A DNA stretch of 64,000 nucleotides, from positions 124,001 through 188,000 of the forward strand of contig JACKHO010000009.1 of assembly GCA_020638955.1 (NCBI GenBank), in the 5' to 3' direction. Shown one piece after another: positions 32,917 to 42,479 of this stretch. Source of the stretch: Planctomycetaceae bacterium (GTDB taxonomy: Bacteria; Planctomycetota; Planctomycetia; Planctomycetales; Planctomycetaceae). The notes below the pieces were generated by a model. That model was not told the origin of the DNA, made no database searches, and saw only the letters and a program-made list of their open reading frames with translations. The position numbers and the translations under genes were made by a program. Position 1 is the first letter of the stretch. Every line of letters begins with the position of its first letter.

Positions 32917-33882
32917 ATGGAACCAGTCAACATTGGCATTCTGGGTGCGGGACGCATTGTGCAGCGCCGCATGCTGCCCGCGTTTCCTCAATCTCAACAC
33001 GGGCGTCTGGTCGCCATTGCCAGTCGGCGTCCGGGAATTGCGGAACCGCTCGTGGCCGAACGGTCTGAAGTTCAAGTCTACGGCAACTACGACGACATTC
33101 TGCAGGACGACCACGTCCAGGCTGTTTACATTCCCGCAGCGGGTGACCAGCATCACCCTTTGACCATTGCCGCCGCCGAAGCAGGAAAGCACGTGCTGTG
33201 CGAAAAGCCCCTGGCCTGCACTGTCGTTCAGGCTCTGGAAATGCAGCAGGCCTGCCGTGAAGCAGGTGTTGTGCTGATGGATGCCTTCATGTGGCGACAT
33301 CATCCCCGCGCTCTGAAAATGCGTGAGATGGTACAGTCCGGGCAAATCGGGGAGCTGCGAGTGGTCAATGTCTCCTTCTCATTCGACATCGACCGCAGCG
33401 ACTGGCGACTCGATCCTGCACGCGGGGGCGGTGCCGTCTGGGATTTGGGGTGCTACGGCGTGAACTGTGCTCGATACCTCACCGGCGAAGAACCGCACCA
33501 CATCTATTCTCGCACGGTCCACTGGTCGACGGGTGCCGACATGACCACTCAAGTCGCCCTCAATTTCGATTGCGGTACACTCGCCAACATCGATTGCAGT
33601 TTCGAAGCTCCCTTCCGCTGTCGACTGGAAGTTGTGGGTACCGGGGGCAGGCTGGAGCTGGACCGCGCATTTCAGAACGAACCCGGTTGTGTCATTCAGT
33701 GGACAAAGTCAGCCGACCGCGACGCCGAAACGGAAGAAATCTCGTTTCCGGACGCCGACCAGTTTGCCTGCGAGCTGGATCACTTTTGTACATCCATCAG
33801 GAGCGGCGCACTCTTACCGCCAGCAGAAGACGGCGTGGCGAACATGCGGGTCATGGAATCGATTGCGTCCCAATGGACGTAA
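32917..33882 (+). CDS. Gfo/Idh/MocA-family oxidoreductase
   Basis: 321 residues. N-terminal Rossmann fold with GILGAGRIVQRRMLPAF, the conserved LCEKPLACT motif (catalytic Lys in EKP) and the C-terminal alpha/beta domain with RGGGAVWDLGCYGVN and DRAF. NAD(P)-dependent sugar or inositol-type dehydrogenase; substrate unknown. About 165 bases before sucD on the same strand, with no evidence of a shared function. Confidence 0.9.
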   Translation: MEPVNIGILGAGRIVQRRMLPAFPQSQHGRLVAIASRRPGIAEPLVAERSEVQVYGNYDDILQDDHVQAVYIPAAGDQHHPLTIAAAEAGKHVLCEKPLACTVVQALEMQQACREAGVVLMDAFMWRHHPRALKMREMVQSGQIGELRVVNVSFSFDIDRSDWRLDPARGGGAVWDLGCYGVNCARYLTGEEPHHIYSRTVHWSTGADMTTQVALNFDCGTLANIDCSFEAPFRCRLEVVGTGGRLELDRAFQNEPGCVIQWTKSADRDAETEEISFPDADQFACELDHFCTSIRSGALLPPAEDGVANMRVMESIASQWT

Positions 33883-34047
33883 GGGATGTGCGTTTCCACT
33901 GAACCGCAAAAGTCGGCGGCCCTGTCCCTTTCGCGGCGATTCCCGTCGACCTAAACTCCCATCTTGCAAAGGGCAAAGTGCCTGCGCCGCCACTTTGCCA
34001 GAATGTTAATTCACCCACCTGACGGATACGTACAGCGGAAGACTTTC

Positions 34048-34950
34048 ATGTCCATTCTTGTCGATCGTAACACCAAAATTATCACCCAGGGAATTACCGG
34101 AAAGTCGGGCCTGTTCCACTCACAGCAGTGCCGCGCCTATGCCCAACAGCATCGCCCCGGCGAAGATGTTATGGTTGGCGGTGTCACACCCGGCAAAGGG
34201 GGGACCGAGGTCGATGGTTTTCCAGTCTTCAACTCCGTCATCGAAGCCGCTGAAAAAACCGGTGCCAACTGCTCGCTCATTTTCGTGCCACCGCCATTCT
34301 GTGCAGACGCCATCATGGAAGCGGCCGACGCCGGCATGCGTTTGATTGTCGCCATTACCGAAGGAGTGCCCGTCCTGGACATGGCCAAGGTAAAGCGTTT
34401 CCTGCAGGACTATCCCGAAACGCGGCTCATTGGTCCAAACTGCCCCGGAATCATCACACCCGAAGTTGCCAAAATCGGCATTATGCCGGGCTACATCCAC
34501 CAGCCCGGAACCGTCGGCCTCATCAGCAAGAGCGGTACGCTCACATACGAAGCTGCCTGGCAGCTCGGACAAATTGGACTCGGCCAGTCGACCGCTGTCG
34601 GGATTGGCGGTGACCCCATTAACGGCACCGACTTCATCGACCTTCTGGAAATGTTCCAGAACGACCCCGGTACCGAATCGATTCTGATGATCGGTGAAAT
34701 CGGTGGTGATGCCGAAGTGCAGGCCGCGGAATACATTCGCGACAACGTCACCAAGCCAGTCGCCGCGTTCATCGCTGGACAAACCGCACCTCCGGGTAAG
34801 CGTATGGGACATGCCGGTGCCATTATTTCCGGTGGCAGTGGAACCGCAGAAGAAAAAATGTCCGCCCTCCGCGCTGTCGGCGTGGAAGTTTCGGAAAGCC
34901 CCGCCGACATGGCGGCTGCCGTTCAGCGGGCTATTGCAAACGCCAAGTAA
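34048..34950 (+). CDS. sucD: Succinyl-CoA synthetase alpha subunit
   Basis: 300 residues from MSILVDRNTKIITQGITGKS. CoA-binding fold with FHSQQC, VAITEGVPVLDMAKV, LIGPNCPGIITP, GKSG-type loop in GLISKSGTLTYE, and the phosphohistidine loop GHAGAIISGGSGTAEEKM. It catalyses succinyl-CoA to succinate with nucleotide triphosphate formation together with SucC. The beta-subunit gene sucC, normally directly upstream, is not in this window; upstream is an oxidoreductase. The N-terminal 28 extra codons in frame are upstream leader, not protein. Confidence 0.95.
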   Translation: MSILVDRNTKIITQGITGKSGLFHSQQCRAYAQQHRPGEDVMVGGVTPGKGGTEVDGFPVFNSVIEAAEKTGANCSLIFVPPPFCADAIMEAADAGMRLIVAITEGVPVLDMAKVKRFLQDYPETRLIGPNCPGIITPEVAKIGIMPGYIHQPGTVGLISKSGTLTYEAAWQLGQIGLGQSTAVGIGGDPINGTDFIDLLEMFQNDPGTESILMIGEIGGDAEVQAAEYIRDNVTKPVAAFIAGQTAPPGKRMGHAGAIISGGSGTAEEKMSALRAVGVEVSESPADMAAAVQRAIANAK

Positions 34951-35002
34951 GTCCACCGAAAAAACGAATTCAACATCAGCACTCACCTGTTGAGGCCGTA
35001 CG

Positions 35003-37315
35003 ATGAAACGTGTTGCGCTCCTTGCTGTTTTTGTGTTGGGACTGCAATCTGCGGCTCCCGCTGCCGACTTGCTGGTTGAAGCGGAGAGCTTCGAAGACCA
35101 CGGCGGCTGGGTGCTCGACACCCAGTTCATTCGGTCGATGGGATCGCCCTACCTGCTGGCTCATGGCCTGGGTCGTCCTGTTGCTGACGCAAAAACCACG
35201 GTCAAGTTTCCGCAGGCGGGTGAGTACAAAGTTTTCGTGCGCACAAAAGACTGGGTCGCCCGCTGGCAGGCGCAGGGAGCCCCCGGAAAGTTTCAGTTGG
35301 TTGTCGGCGGGAAAACTCTCGACACCACATTCGGCACTTCCGGAGCTGAGTGGAACTGGCAGGCTGGCGGCACGGTTTCAGTATCGGACACCTCAGTCGA
35401 AATCGCCCTGCATGATCTCACGGGGTTTGATGGTCGTTGCGACGCCATTTACTTCACAAATTCTGGTGAGGCACCACCGAACGAGGGGAAAATTCTCCCC
35501 GAGTGGCGCCGCGATCTGCTGGGACTCGGAGCCGAACCCACAGTCAAAGACGGCTACGACCTCGTCGTCATTGGTGGTGGATACTCTGGCGTAGGTGCCG
35601 CCCTTTCGGCGTCGCGTGCTGGCTGCAAGGTCGCCCTCATCCAAGATCGGCCCGTGCTCGGCGGCAATGGATCGAGTGAAGTTCGCGTCTGGGCAATGGG
35701 GAATATTCGTCGCGGGAAGTATCCTCGCATTGGTGAAATCGTCGAAGAGTTCTCCGACCACGCCACGAAGTCCCCCGGTCGCTACGAAGAGTTCGAAGAC
35801 GAAAAGAAAGAAGCCATTGTTCTGGCCGAAAAGAACATCGACCTGTTCTTGAATCATCACGCCTATCAGGTCGATGTCCTCGGCGAAGATTCGGCCATTG
35901 AAGAACCAAACATTTCTCGTAAGGACCAGCCACGCAGCATTACGGCCATTTACGCGTTCGACACACGCACCAGCGAGCACAAGAAGTTCTCAGGCAAGCT
36001 CTACGTCGACGCCACTGGCCACGCCACCATTGGTTACCTCGCCGGCGGCGACTGGGATATGAAGTCCGAAGGACGCATGGGCATGAGTAACATGTGGGCC
36101 TGGGCCGAAGGGGACGACAATGTCGCGTTCCCTCAGACACCCTGGGCTCTCGATCTCAGCATGAAAGACTTTCCCTACCCGCGCGACCATCACGGCCAGT
36201 GGTTCTGGGAAAGCGGATTCGACAAAGACGCCCTGGGCGATGCCGAAGCCATCCGCGACTGGAACTTACGAGCCGTCTACGGCGCATTTAACGCCATGAA
36301 GAATCGCGACGGTGCCGACAAACACCAAACTGCGTTTCTCACTTGGATTGCGTACATCGGCGGCCCACGTGAATCGCGCCGGCTCATGGGCGACGTCATC
36401 CTGACAGAGGAAGACATCATCGCGAAGAAAGACTTCCCCGATGGTTGCGTGCCAAGTACGTGGTCCATCGACCTGCACTACCCCAAGGAAGAATTCGCCG
36501 AGAAGTTCCCGGACAATCCTTTCATTTCCTATGCGAAGCATGGAACGGGCGTCGACCGCAGCTATGGCTACCCGGTTCCCTACCGTTGCTTCTACAGCCG
36601 CAACGTTGAGAACCTCTTCATGGCTGGCCGCTGCATTAGCGTCACCCACGAAGCACTCGGCACAACACGCGTCATGAAAACCTGCGGCATGATGGGTGAA
36701 GTCGTCGGCAAGGCCGCTTCTGTCTGCGTCAAACACGAATGCCTTCCCCGCGACGTGTATGAACGCTACTGGCCCGAAATGGACGAACTGCTCAAACTGC
36801 CCGGCAAAGCGTACCGGGCCGATGTGAATTCCCAGTTCACCATTCCGGCAGATGCCCTCCCTGAAGCGGGCCCCAACGGTGCTCCGACCGGACTTGACCC
36901 CAAGCAGCTCCCCGGCCTCGTACTGGATGACCGCGACGCCAAGAAATCACCGGGATGGACCGAAGGGACCGGCCTGAAAGGTTACATCGGATTCGGCTAC
37001 CTCTACGCCGGGCAAGCCAGTAATGCCACCTGCACGTGGGAACTGAAGGTCCCCAAAAGCGGTAAATACGACGTCCGCATTGCCTACCAGCCCCACGAAA
37101 ACCGCGGCACCAAAGTGAAGGTGACCACCAAAGTCACCGGCGTGTCGAACACAGTCGAAGTCAACATGCAAAAACCCGCCCCCCTCGAGCACGGATTCAT
37201 CTCCGTCGACAGCGGCGAGTACCTGCAAGGCGAAGTCATTACGGTGACCATCAGCTCCACCGGCTGCGGCGGCAACGCTCACGCCGATGCCGTGCAACTC
37301 ATTGAGTTGAAGTAG
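35003..37315 (+). CDS. Exported FAD-dependent oxidoreductase with flanking carbohydrate-binding-like domains
   Basis: 770 residues with signal peptide MKRVALLAVFVLGLQSAAPA. Residues about 25-155 form a CBM/golvesin-like beta domain (LLVEAESFEDHGGWVLDTQF). Residues about 185-600 are an FAD_oxidored domain: dinucleotide motif DLVVIGGGYSGVGAALSAS, VLGGNGSSEVR and the closing NLFMAGRCISVTHEALGTTR. Residues about 640-770 are a second beta domain with LDDRDAKKSPGWTEGTGLKG, similar to the golvesin C-terminal-like (xanthan lyase-associated) type. Planctomycetes carry many such enzymes for heterogeneous glycan or polyol turnover in the periplasm. Substrate unknown. Confidence 0.85.
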   Translation: MKRVALLAVFVLGLQSAAPAADLLVEAESFEDHGGWVLDTQFIRSMGSPYLLAHGLGRPVADAKTTVKFPQAGEYKVFVRTKDWVARWQAQGAPGKFQLVVGGKTLDTTFGTSGAEWNWQAGGTVSVSDTSVEIALHDLTGFDGRCDAIYFTNSGEAPPNEGKILPEWRRDLLGLGAEPTVKDGYDLVVIGGGYSGVGAALSASRAGCKVALIQDRPVLGGNGSSEVRVWAMGNIRRGKYPRIGEIVEEFSDHATKSPGRYEEFEDEKKEAIVLAEKNIDLFLNHHAYQVDVLGEDSAIEEPNISRKDQPRSITAIYAFDTRTSEHKKFSGKLYVDATGHATIGYLAGGDWDMKSEGRMGMSNMWAWAEGDDNVAFPQTPWALDLSMKDFPYPRDHHGQWFWESGFDKDALGDAEAIRDWNLRAVYGAFNAMKNRDGADKHQTAFLTWIAYIGGPRESRRLMGDVILTEEDIIAKKDFPDGCVPSTWSIDLHYPKEEFAEKFPDNPFISYAKHGTGVDRSYGYPVPYRCFYSRNVENLFMAGRCISVTHEALGTTRVMKTCGMMGEVVGKAASVCVKHECLPRDVYERYWPEMDELLKLPGKAYRADVNSQFTIPADALPEAGPNGAPTGLDPKQLPGLVLDDRDAKKSPGWTEGTGLKGYIGFGYLYAGQASNATCTWELKVPKSGKYDVRIAYQPHENRGTKVKVTTKVTGVSNTVEVNMQKPAPLEHGFISVDSGEYLQGEVITVTISSTGCGGNAHADAVQLIELK

Positions 37316-37418
37316 CTGGCCAATTGGGTGCTTTCGTTTGCAGTTAATTAGCCCAAACTGCTTCAGCTTTCAGTCCTCACACGGACATTTTGAATCCTTG
37401 GCGTATTTCGCTCGCCCA

Positions 37419-37886
37419 ATGAAATTGCAATTGTTTCGGTATCATTGCGGCTCATGCGGACACTGGTACGCTTCTCCGGTCATTGGCGGATCCCCTTATG
37501 GCGAGTTCTTACTACGATCGGAATCTGGCGAAACGCGTTACCTCAATGCGACTCTTGACCATACGTTCAGAGAAGTTCGTGAGTTCATCGAGAATGACCC
37601 TCGCACTACAACGCTTGATCAATTCAAACTCTCCAATCTCCTGCACGATTTGTATGGCATTGCCTGCGACAAAGACTCCCTAGGAAACGAGTTTCGTGTT
37701 GGTCTGAATGCTCGATGCACACATTGGGATCAGCGAAACATCACCGAATGGGAATCAGTGGAACCGCCGGAGTTTGTTGAATTGGAAATTCCAGCCGTCA
37801 CCCACGAATCGTGGATGAAACTGGATGAAAGTGAGAAGCAGGCGCGTGTTTCAGCAGCAATAAATGAGTCGCCATTCACTCCCTAG
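37419..37886 (+). CDS. Hypothetical protein with a zinc-knuckle start
   Basis: 155 residues from MKLQLFRYHCGSCGHWYASP (Cys-x2-Cys in the first 15 residues). The rest is soluble and acidic, with REVREFIENDPRTTTLDQFK. An earlier in-frame start would add 27 residues but lacks the neat YHCGSCG start position. No family recognised; stand-alone. Confidence 0.5.
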   Translation: MKLQLFRYHCGSCGHWYASPVIGGSPYGEFLLRSESGETRYLNATLDHTFREVREFIENDPRTTTLDQFKLSNLLHDLYGIACDKDSLGNEFRVGLNARCTHWDQRNITEWESVEPPEFVELEIPAVTHESWMKLDESEKQARVSAAINESPFTP

Positions 37887-38012
37887 TTCACAAGCTCCGC
37901 GTGGGAACTGCTCAATAACACGATTTTTGACGACGTGTCGCCGGGCGAATCACCAATGTCGTCTGGTAATTTGTGAAGCGATACGCTGACGTTTGATCGC
38001 CACAGACAACGA

Positions 38013-38306
38013 CTATGACTCAGAAGGCGGAGCTACCGGCGGTTCGAAGCGTGGTGCCCGGAATTCTTCAGGGCGGGTTTCGACAGGATCGGGGCGGCGG
38101 GTGGCTGCTGGAGCGGGCGAGGGACGTGACGGGGTGGAGTCATCCATGGCGGAATTAAACTCGCGCTGCAGTCCCTGCATTCCGCGCCGGAACTCCGTGT
38201 ACTTCTTGCCGAACTTCTTCGCGACTTCCGGAAGGTTCTTTCCGTACAGCAGCAAAGCCACAATTCCGACCAGAATCATTTCGTAATAGCTTACCCCAGG
38301 CAGCAT
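38013..38306 (-). CDS. TatA/TatB-like twin-arginine translocase subunit
   Basis: 97 residues: one N-terminal helix MILVGIVALLLYGKNLPEVA, then the amphipathic helix KKFGKKYTEFRRGMQGLQRE and a Pro-rich tail. The LLxYGKNLPEVAKKxGK pattern is that of TatA/TatB. It would form part of the Tat pore that exports folded proteins such as the DUF1501 protein nearby. ATG preceded by GGAG. A second TatA-like gene lies about 60 bases upstream. Confidence 0.85.
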   Translation of the reverse strand: MLPGVSYYEMILVGIVALLLYGKNLPEVAKKFGKKYTEFRRGMQGLQREFNSAMDDSTPSRPSPAPAATRRPDPVETRPEEFRAPRFEPPVAPPSES

Positions 38307-38364
38307 TTCAAACTCCAGCAGCCAGTTTCCAAACGACCAAACTCAGGTTCCGCAGGAAACTTGC

Positions 38365-38526
38365 TCAAGTTGTCACTTCGTCTTCTGAATCATCTTCCTT
38401 AAGCCCTTCCTTGAAGGACTTCACACTCATCCCGAGTGATCGCATTGTAGCAGGGAGACGGTTGCCAAAGAATAACAGCGCAACAGCTGCAACAATCAAT
38501 AATTGGTACCCACCGGTCGCAAACAT
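38365..38526 (-). CDS. Second, short TatA-like protein
   Basis: 53 residues: MFATGGYQLLIVAAVALLFF, GNRLPATMRSLGMSVKSFKE, GLKEDDSEDEVTT. The FFGNRLPxxMRSLGxSxKxFKxGxK pattern is the TatA core in minimal form. GGAG lies 9 bases before the ATG. It is directly upstream of the longer TatA/TatB-like gene and in the same direction, so the cell makes two different Tat pore proteins from one unit. Short enough to be missed by gene callers. Confidence 0.8.
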   Translation of the reverse strand: MFATGGYQLLIVAAVALLFFGNRLPATMRSLGMSVKSFKEGLKEDDSEDEVTT

Positions 38527-38722
38527 GACAACAAACTCCAGGTTGAAAAGGATATTCCGACTTCAACAGTTCCTGAAGCATCTTGCCCGTGCGTCGCGGC
38601 ACAAATAGCGAACGGCGCACAGGTACCCTCAGATACCTCTGAAACTGCCATTCGCTCATCCGGGCACATCGGCTCAGATCGCGCGAACCACACCATTATT
38701 CTTCCCGCTTGGCCGCCCTCTG

Positions 38723-39775
38723 TCAATCCGCCGCTACGAAAATGTCCTTGGTGGCCTTGTCGGTGGTGAGGCCACTTTCCTTGGCTGGCGTCTCCTTGAT
38801 GAGCCGTGCAATGACCTGGTCAGGCGTAATTCCTTCACTCTCAGCCGAGAAATTCGTCACAATGCGGTGACGCAAAATGGGCGCTGCCAGTTCCGCAATG
38901 TCCGACGTCGACACGTGGACACGCCCATTGAGCAGGGCTCTGGTCTTGGCTCCGAGCAGCAAATACTGGACGGCACGGGGGCCTGCACCCCAGCCGAGCC
39001 ATTCAGTGACAAACTTGGGAATCCCCGGCTCGCCGACACGAGTCTGACGGACAAGTGACAGTGCGTAGTCGGCGACGTGATCGGACACGTGCACCTGCCG
39101 GACAATGTTCTGGATTTCCAGGATTTGCTCGCCATCGAGGACGGGCTGGATTTCGGCCTTTTCAATGCCGGTTGTCTGCAGTGCGATTTGCTTCTCTTCG
39201 TCGTAGCTGGGGTACTTCACGAAGACTTTGAACATGAAACGGTCCTGCTGCGCTTCAGGCAGCTGATACGTTCCTTCCTGTTCAATCGGGTTCTGCGTGG
39301 CCAGCACAAAGAACGGATTCGGAAGCTGGTGCCGGTTTTTACCGACAGTTACCTGACCTTCCTGCATCGCTTCCAGGAGTGCCGCCTGAGTTTTCGGCGG
39401 GGTTCGGTTGATTTCGTCGGCCAGAATGACGTTGAAGAACAGTGGCCCCGACAAAAACTGAAACTCGCGGTCGCCCGTTTCCTGATTCGTCCGCAGCACT
39501 TCCGTGCCAGTGATGTCGGCCGGCATAAGGTCGGGAGTGAACTGCACACGGCTGAAGCTCATCGAAAGGCAGCGGGCCAGCGTGCTGATCATCAGCGTTT
39601 TCGCCAGACCAGGAACACCTTCCAACAGGCAGTGGCCACGACTGAAGAGTGCAATGAGCAACTGGTCGATGACGTCATCCTGCCCGACAATGACCTTTGC
39701 CATTTGTTCTTTGATGTCGCGGTAAGCGCGGTGGACCTTGGCAATCGATTCCTGTGTCGCCTGATTCTCGGACAT
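38723..39775 (-). CDS. MoxR-family AAA ATPase
   Basis: 350 residues from MSENQATQES. MoxR signature: HCLLEGVPGLAKTLMISTLA (Walker A), FTPDLMPADITGTEVL, ILADEINRTPPKTQAALLEA (Walker B) and ATQNPIEQEGTYQLPEAQQD. Such ATPases are chaperones that activate metalloenzymes or VWA-domain partners. The usual DUF58/VWA partner is not adjacent here. A VWA protein lies at 46-48 kb but is not linked. Confidence 0.9.
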   Translation of the reverse strand: MSENQATQESIAKVHRAYRDIKEQMAKVIVGQDDVIDQLLIALFSRGHCLLEGVPGLAKTLMISTLARCLSMSFSRVQFTPDLMPADITGTEVLRTNQETGDREFQFLSGPLFFNVILADEINRTPPKTQAALLEAMQEGQVTVGKNRHQLPNPFFVLATQNPIEQEGTYQLPEAQQDRFMFKVFVKYPSYDEEKQIALQTTGIEKAEIQPVLDGEQILEIQNIVRQVHVSDHVADYALSLVRQTRVGEPGIPKFVTEWLGWGAGPRAVQYLLLGAKTRALLNGRVHVSTSDIAELAAPILRHRIVTNFSAESEGITPDQVIARLIKETPAKESGLTTDKATKDIFVAAD

Positions 39776-39906
39776 ATTCACTGCTTTTCGCTGATTTCAG
39801 ATTTCCTCGCTGTCACGGACTCCCGCCCGGACATCCGGAATCGTAGACGGACGGCCCGCAAGATGGTAGCCGATTCGTCCCAACCTCCACTGACGGCCTG
39901 AGAAAT

Positions 39907-40045
39907 GTAGGCCGGACCGGAGCAAACCAACGCATTGCCGGAACTTCGGCCGCTGGGATGCCGTTCATCAAAACATGGCCTTGTGAAACAATTATCTCCG
40001 TTTGCGTAGTTCCGGCATTCGCTTGCGGCCTGCGGTCCGGCCTAC
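39907..40045. repeat. REP-like imperfect palindrome
   Basis: GTAGGCCGGACCG (39907-39919) is repeated inverted as CGGTCCGGCCTAC (40033-40045). Inside, TGCCGGAACT and AGTTCCGGCA form a second inverted pair, so the whole 139 bases can fold into one long stem with a variable middle. This is the layout of REP/BIME-type elements, which I associate with planctomycete genomes. It sits between MoxR and DUF1501 genes, about 15 bases from the DUF1501 stop. Confidence 0.7.
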
Positions 40046-40060
40046 CATGAACATTTCATT

Positions 40061-41515
40061 CTACGCGAGGATTTGCTCGATCGCCTGCCCGTGGTCGATA
40101 TCGAGCCGCTTTCGGTCGGGGAGTTCCAGCCGCCTGGAATCGAGTCCCAACTGTTTCAAGATGGTCGCATGAATGTCGGTGACGTAGTGTCGGTCTTCAA
40201 CTGCGTGGAAGCCGATTTCGTCTGTGACCCCATGCACCGTGCCCCCCTTTGTGCCACCGCCAGCCATCCAGACGGAGAATCCGTAGATGTGATGGTCACG
40301 TCCGTCTGAGCCTTGAGTGCCAGGCGTGCGTCCGAACTCACTGGCAAACAGCACCAGCGTGGAATCCAGCAGACCGCGTTGCTTGAGGTCTTTGATAAGT
40401 CCCGCGATGGGTTTGTCGACCGCTTTGAAGTTCCGTTCGTGATTTGCCTTCAGACCGCTATGAGCATCCCAAGCCCCTGCCCCGCCGGCACCATGCTGAA
40501 CCTGAATGAACCGTACACCACGTTCGACGAATCGACGGGCCGCCAACATTTGCATGCCGAAGTCGCGCGTGGCGGGATCATCCAATCCATACAGTTCTTG
40601 CGTCGCCTGAGTCTCTTCATCGAATCGCAGTGTTTCTGGCACCGAGGTCTGCATCCGAAAGGCAAGTTCATACGCTTTAATACGGGCCGCGAGTGCTTCG
40701 TCTTCCGGGTACTCATTCCCCCTGATGCCATTGAGCTGCCGGACTAAATCGAATGAGAGTTCTTGCTCGTCTCTCGTGACATCGCCCGGGGCCGTGCCGA
40801 AATCGAGTGGGTTCTTGGGATCAACGCGAATGGGCGTCGCGTCGTGAGCCGGACCGAGATAGTGCCCATCCCGCTTGTTCCAGTACTCCCGCTTTCCCAT
40901 CGAAATGAACTGCGGCAAGTTGTCGTTGAGCGATCCCAATCCGTAGTGCACCCACGCACCGAGCGTCGGGAATTCGCCATCCAGCATGTGACGTCCCGAA
41001 TGAAACTGTGTTTGCGCACCATGATTGTCGTCGGTTGTCCACATCGACCGCACAATCGCGAGGTCGTCGACACAGCTCCCCATGTGCGGCACCCAGTCAC
41101 TCAGCTCAATTCCCGACTCGCCGTACTTTTTGAATCCCACCTGCAACGGATACAGCTTGTTCCGCTGCTGCCCGTTCGCGTCGTTAATGACGGTGACCCG
41201 GGCCAGTTTCAACTTCTCTGGATTCTGAACATCCTTGAACGGCGTCTCGCTAATCGTCTTTCCGCCATACTTCGACAGCATGGGCTTAGGATCAAACGAC
41301 TCTGCCTGAGACACACCGCCGTTCATGAACAGCCAGATAACACTCTTCGCCTTGGGAGTGAAATGCGGCTCTCCAGTCGGCGGTTCCCACACCGTGGGAG
41401 CTTCTGCTCGCAGTACGTTATCGCGAGCCAGCATGGCACCGAGTGCCAGACCGCCGAATCCCAGTCCGGCATTCGAAAGAAATGATCGGCGTGATTGGAC
41501 AAATCGGTGAGGCAT
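40061..41515 (-). CDS. Tat-exported DUF1501 (sulfatase-like fold) protein
   Basis: 484 residues with twin-arginine signal SRRSFLSNAGLGFGGLALGA. DUF1501 features: SVIWLFMNGGVSQAESFDPK (metal-binding fold start), VRSMWTTDDNHGAQTQFHSG, GSRxx-type YLGPAHD segment, LVLFASEFGRTPGTQGSDGR and the closing DRHYVTDIHATILKQLGLD. Related to alkaline-phosphatase-like hydrolases, acting outside the cytoplasm; substrate unknown. In planctomycetes it usually follows a DUF1549/DUF1553 gene; that partner is absent here. Confidence 0.9.
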   Translation of the reverse strand: MPHRFVQSRRSFLSNAGLGFGGLALGAMLARDNVLRAEAPTVWEPPTGEPHFTPKAKSVIWLFMNGGVSQAESFDPKPMLSKYGGKTISETPFKDVQNPEKLKLARVTVINDANGQQRNKLYPLQVGFKKYGESGIELSDWVPHMGSCVDDLAIVRSMWTTDDNHGAQTQFHSGRHMLDGEFPTLGAWVHYGLGSLNDNLPQFISMGKREYWNKRDGHYLGPAHDATPIRVDPKNPLDFGTAPGDVTRDEQELSFDLVRQLNGIRGNEYPEDEALAARIKAYELAFRMQTSVPETLRFDEETQATQELYGLDDPATRDFGMQMLAARRFVERGVRFIQVQHGAGGAGAWDAHSGLKANHERNFKAVDKPIAGLIKDLKQRGLLDSTLVLFASEFGRTPGTQGSDGRDHHIYGFSVWMAGGGTKGGTVHGVTDEIGFHAVEDRHYVTDIHATILKQLGLDSRRLELPDRKRLDIDHGQAIEQILA

Positions 41516-41674
41516 ATCTTGTCCCGAATTTGAGTTGCAACAGCACAGTTGAACTAAACTATCGTGGATTCAAACGGTTGGAACAAGCCCCGAAGAAGTA
41601 CATGGGGTGACTCGTCATGACGCCGTCGAACAGGTTGGATCCGAATCACTCACGCTTCAATGTGAACAACGCCT

Positions 41675-42199
41675 TTAGTTGCCTGACGATGGCGTCGACG
41701 AATCCAGTTCAAAAAGTTGTTCGTTGATGCACTGTCGACGAAGCTGAACCTCCTTTTCCAATTCCACGAATTCCAGGGCACAATTGATTTCATAGGCACC
41801 AACGGAACCAAAGAGAAACGCAAACAGTGCTGGAATCCAGTTGCCAAAAATGATCATATTGAGGACGCATATCAAGGAGACCACAACCTTGACAGTCCCT
41901 CCTGTGACCGTTGGTCGGTGTCGTGCCCAGACAAACCATTCTTTGCACTTCCGCTCCCACTGCGTATTGAGGCAGAGCAGTTCGTTCTCCAACTGCAAAC
42001 GACGATCCTGAACCGAAGGCGGACTGGTTGGGGGAGGAGCCGATGCAAACACACGAGTGAATCGAGCTGAACCTGTTTGCTCGACTTTCAAACGATTATT
42101 GCACAGACCACAAGTGAGGTAGCTGGTACCAGCCAACACCGTCAACGGTGCTCCGCACGCGTTACAGTTGAGTTGAAAGGTCCTGCGCATCGGGTTCAT
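41675..42199 (-). CDS. Zinc-ribbon membrane protein
   Basis: 174 residues. Zinc ribbon near the start: LNCNACGAPLTVLAG then YLTCGLCNNRLK (two CxxC). A spacer with PPPTSPP, a charged helix, and two hydrophobic segments (VKVVVSLICVLNMIIFG, IPALFAFLFGSVGAYEI). Hypothetical small membrane protein of a kind found in many planctomycetes; no function known. Confidence 0.65.
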   Translation of the reverse strand: MNPMRRTFQLNCNACGAPLTVLAGTSYLTCGLCNNRLKVEQTGSARFTRVFASAPPPTSPPSVQDRRLQLENELLCLNTQWERKCKEWFVWARHRPTVTGGTVKVVVSLICVLNMIIFGNWIPALFAFLFGSVGAYEINCALEFVELEKEVQLRRQCINEQLFELDSSTPSSGN

Positions 42200-42408
42200 T
42201 TTTCAAACGGCTTTCGCCCAAATCTTACTGCACGACTCATTCGATGAATCATCGATTGATCAGTCCAAATTGTCATCGGCGCTCTATCCCGCGCCACGGC
42301 GTCTCAATGGCTTCGGAAGCCGAGTTTGGTGTTAAGGCGCTCGGTTTTCCAGGCCTTTTCTCGCGGAACTGCAGCGACACGGGTGACTTTTGTTTTCGCC
42401 CCGCAGTC

Positions 42409-42451
42409 GAAAAACAAAACGGCCCGGGGTTGCGAACAACTCCGGGCCGTT
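42409..42451 (-). terminator. Terminator of the DUF11-type protein gene
   Basis: Stem AACGGCCCGG (42418-42427) with CCGGGCCGTT (42442-42451); on the minus strand TTTTGTTTTT follows. It lies about 30 bases after the stop codon. Confidence 0.85.
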
Positions 42452-42479
42452 GGATTTAGAACATCAACTTGCTGTTGGA

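Noticed and set aside
34120..35130. 336-codon minus-strand frame opposite sucD
   Set aside because: Shadow of a strongly conserved gene.
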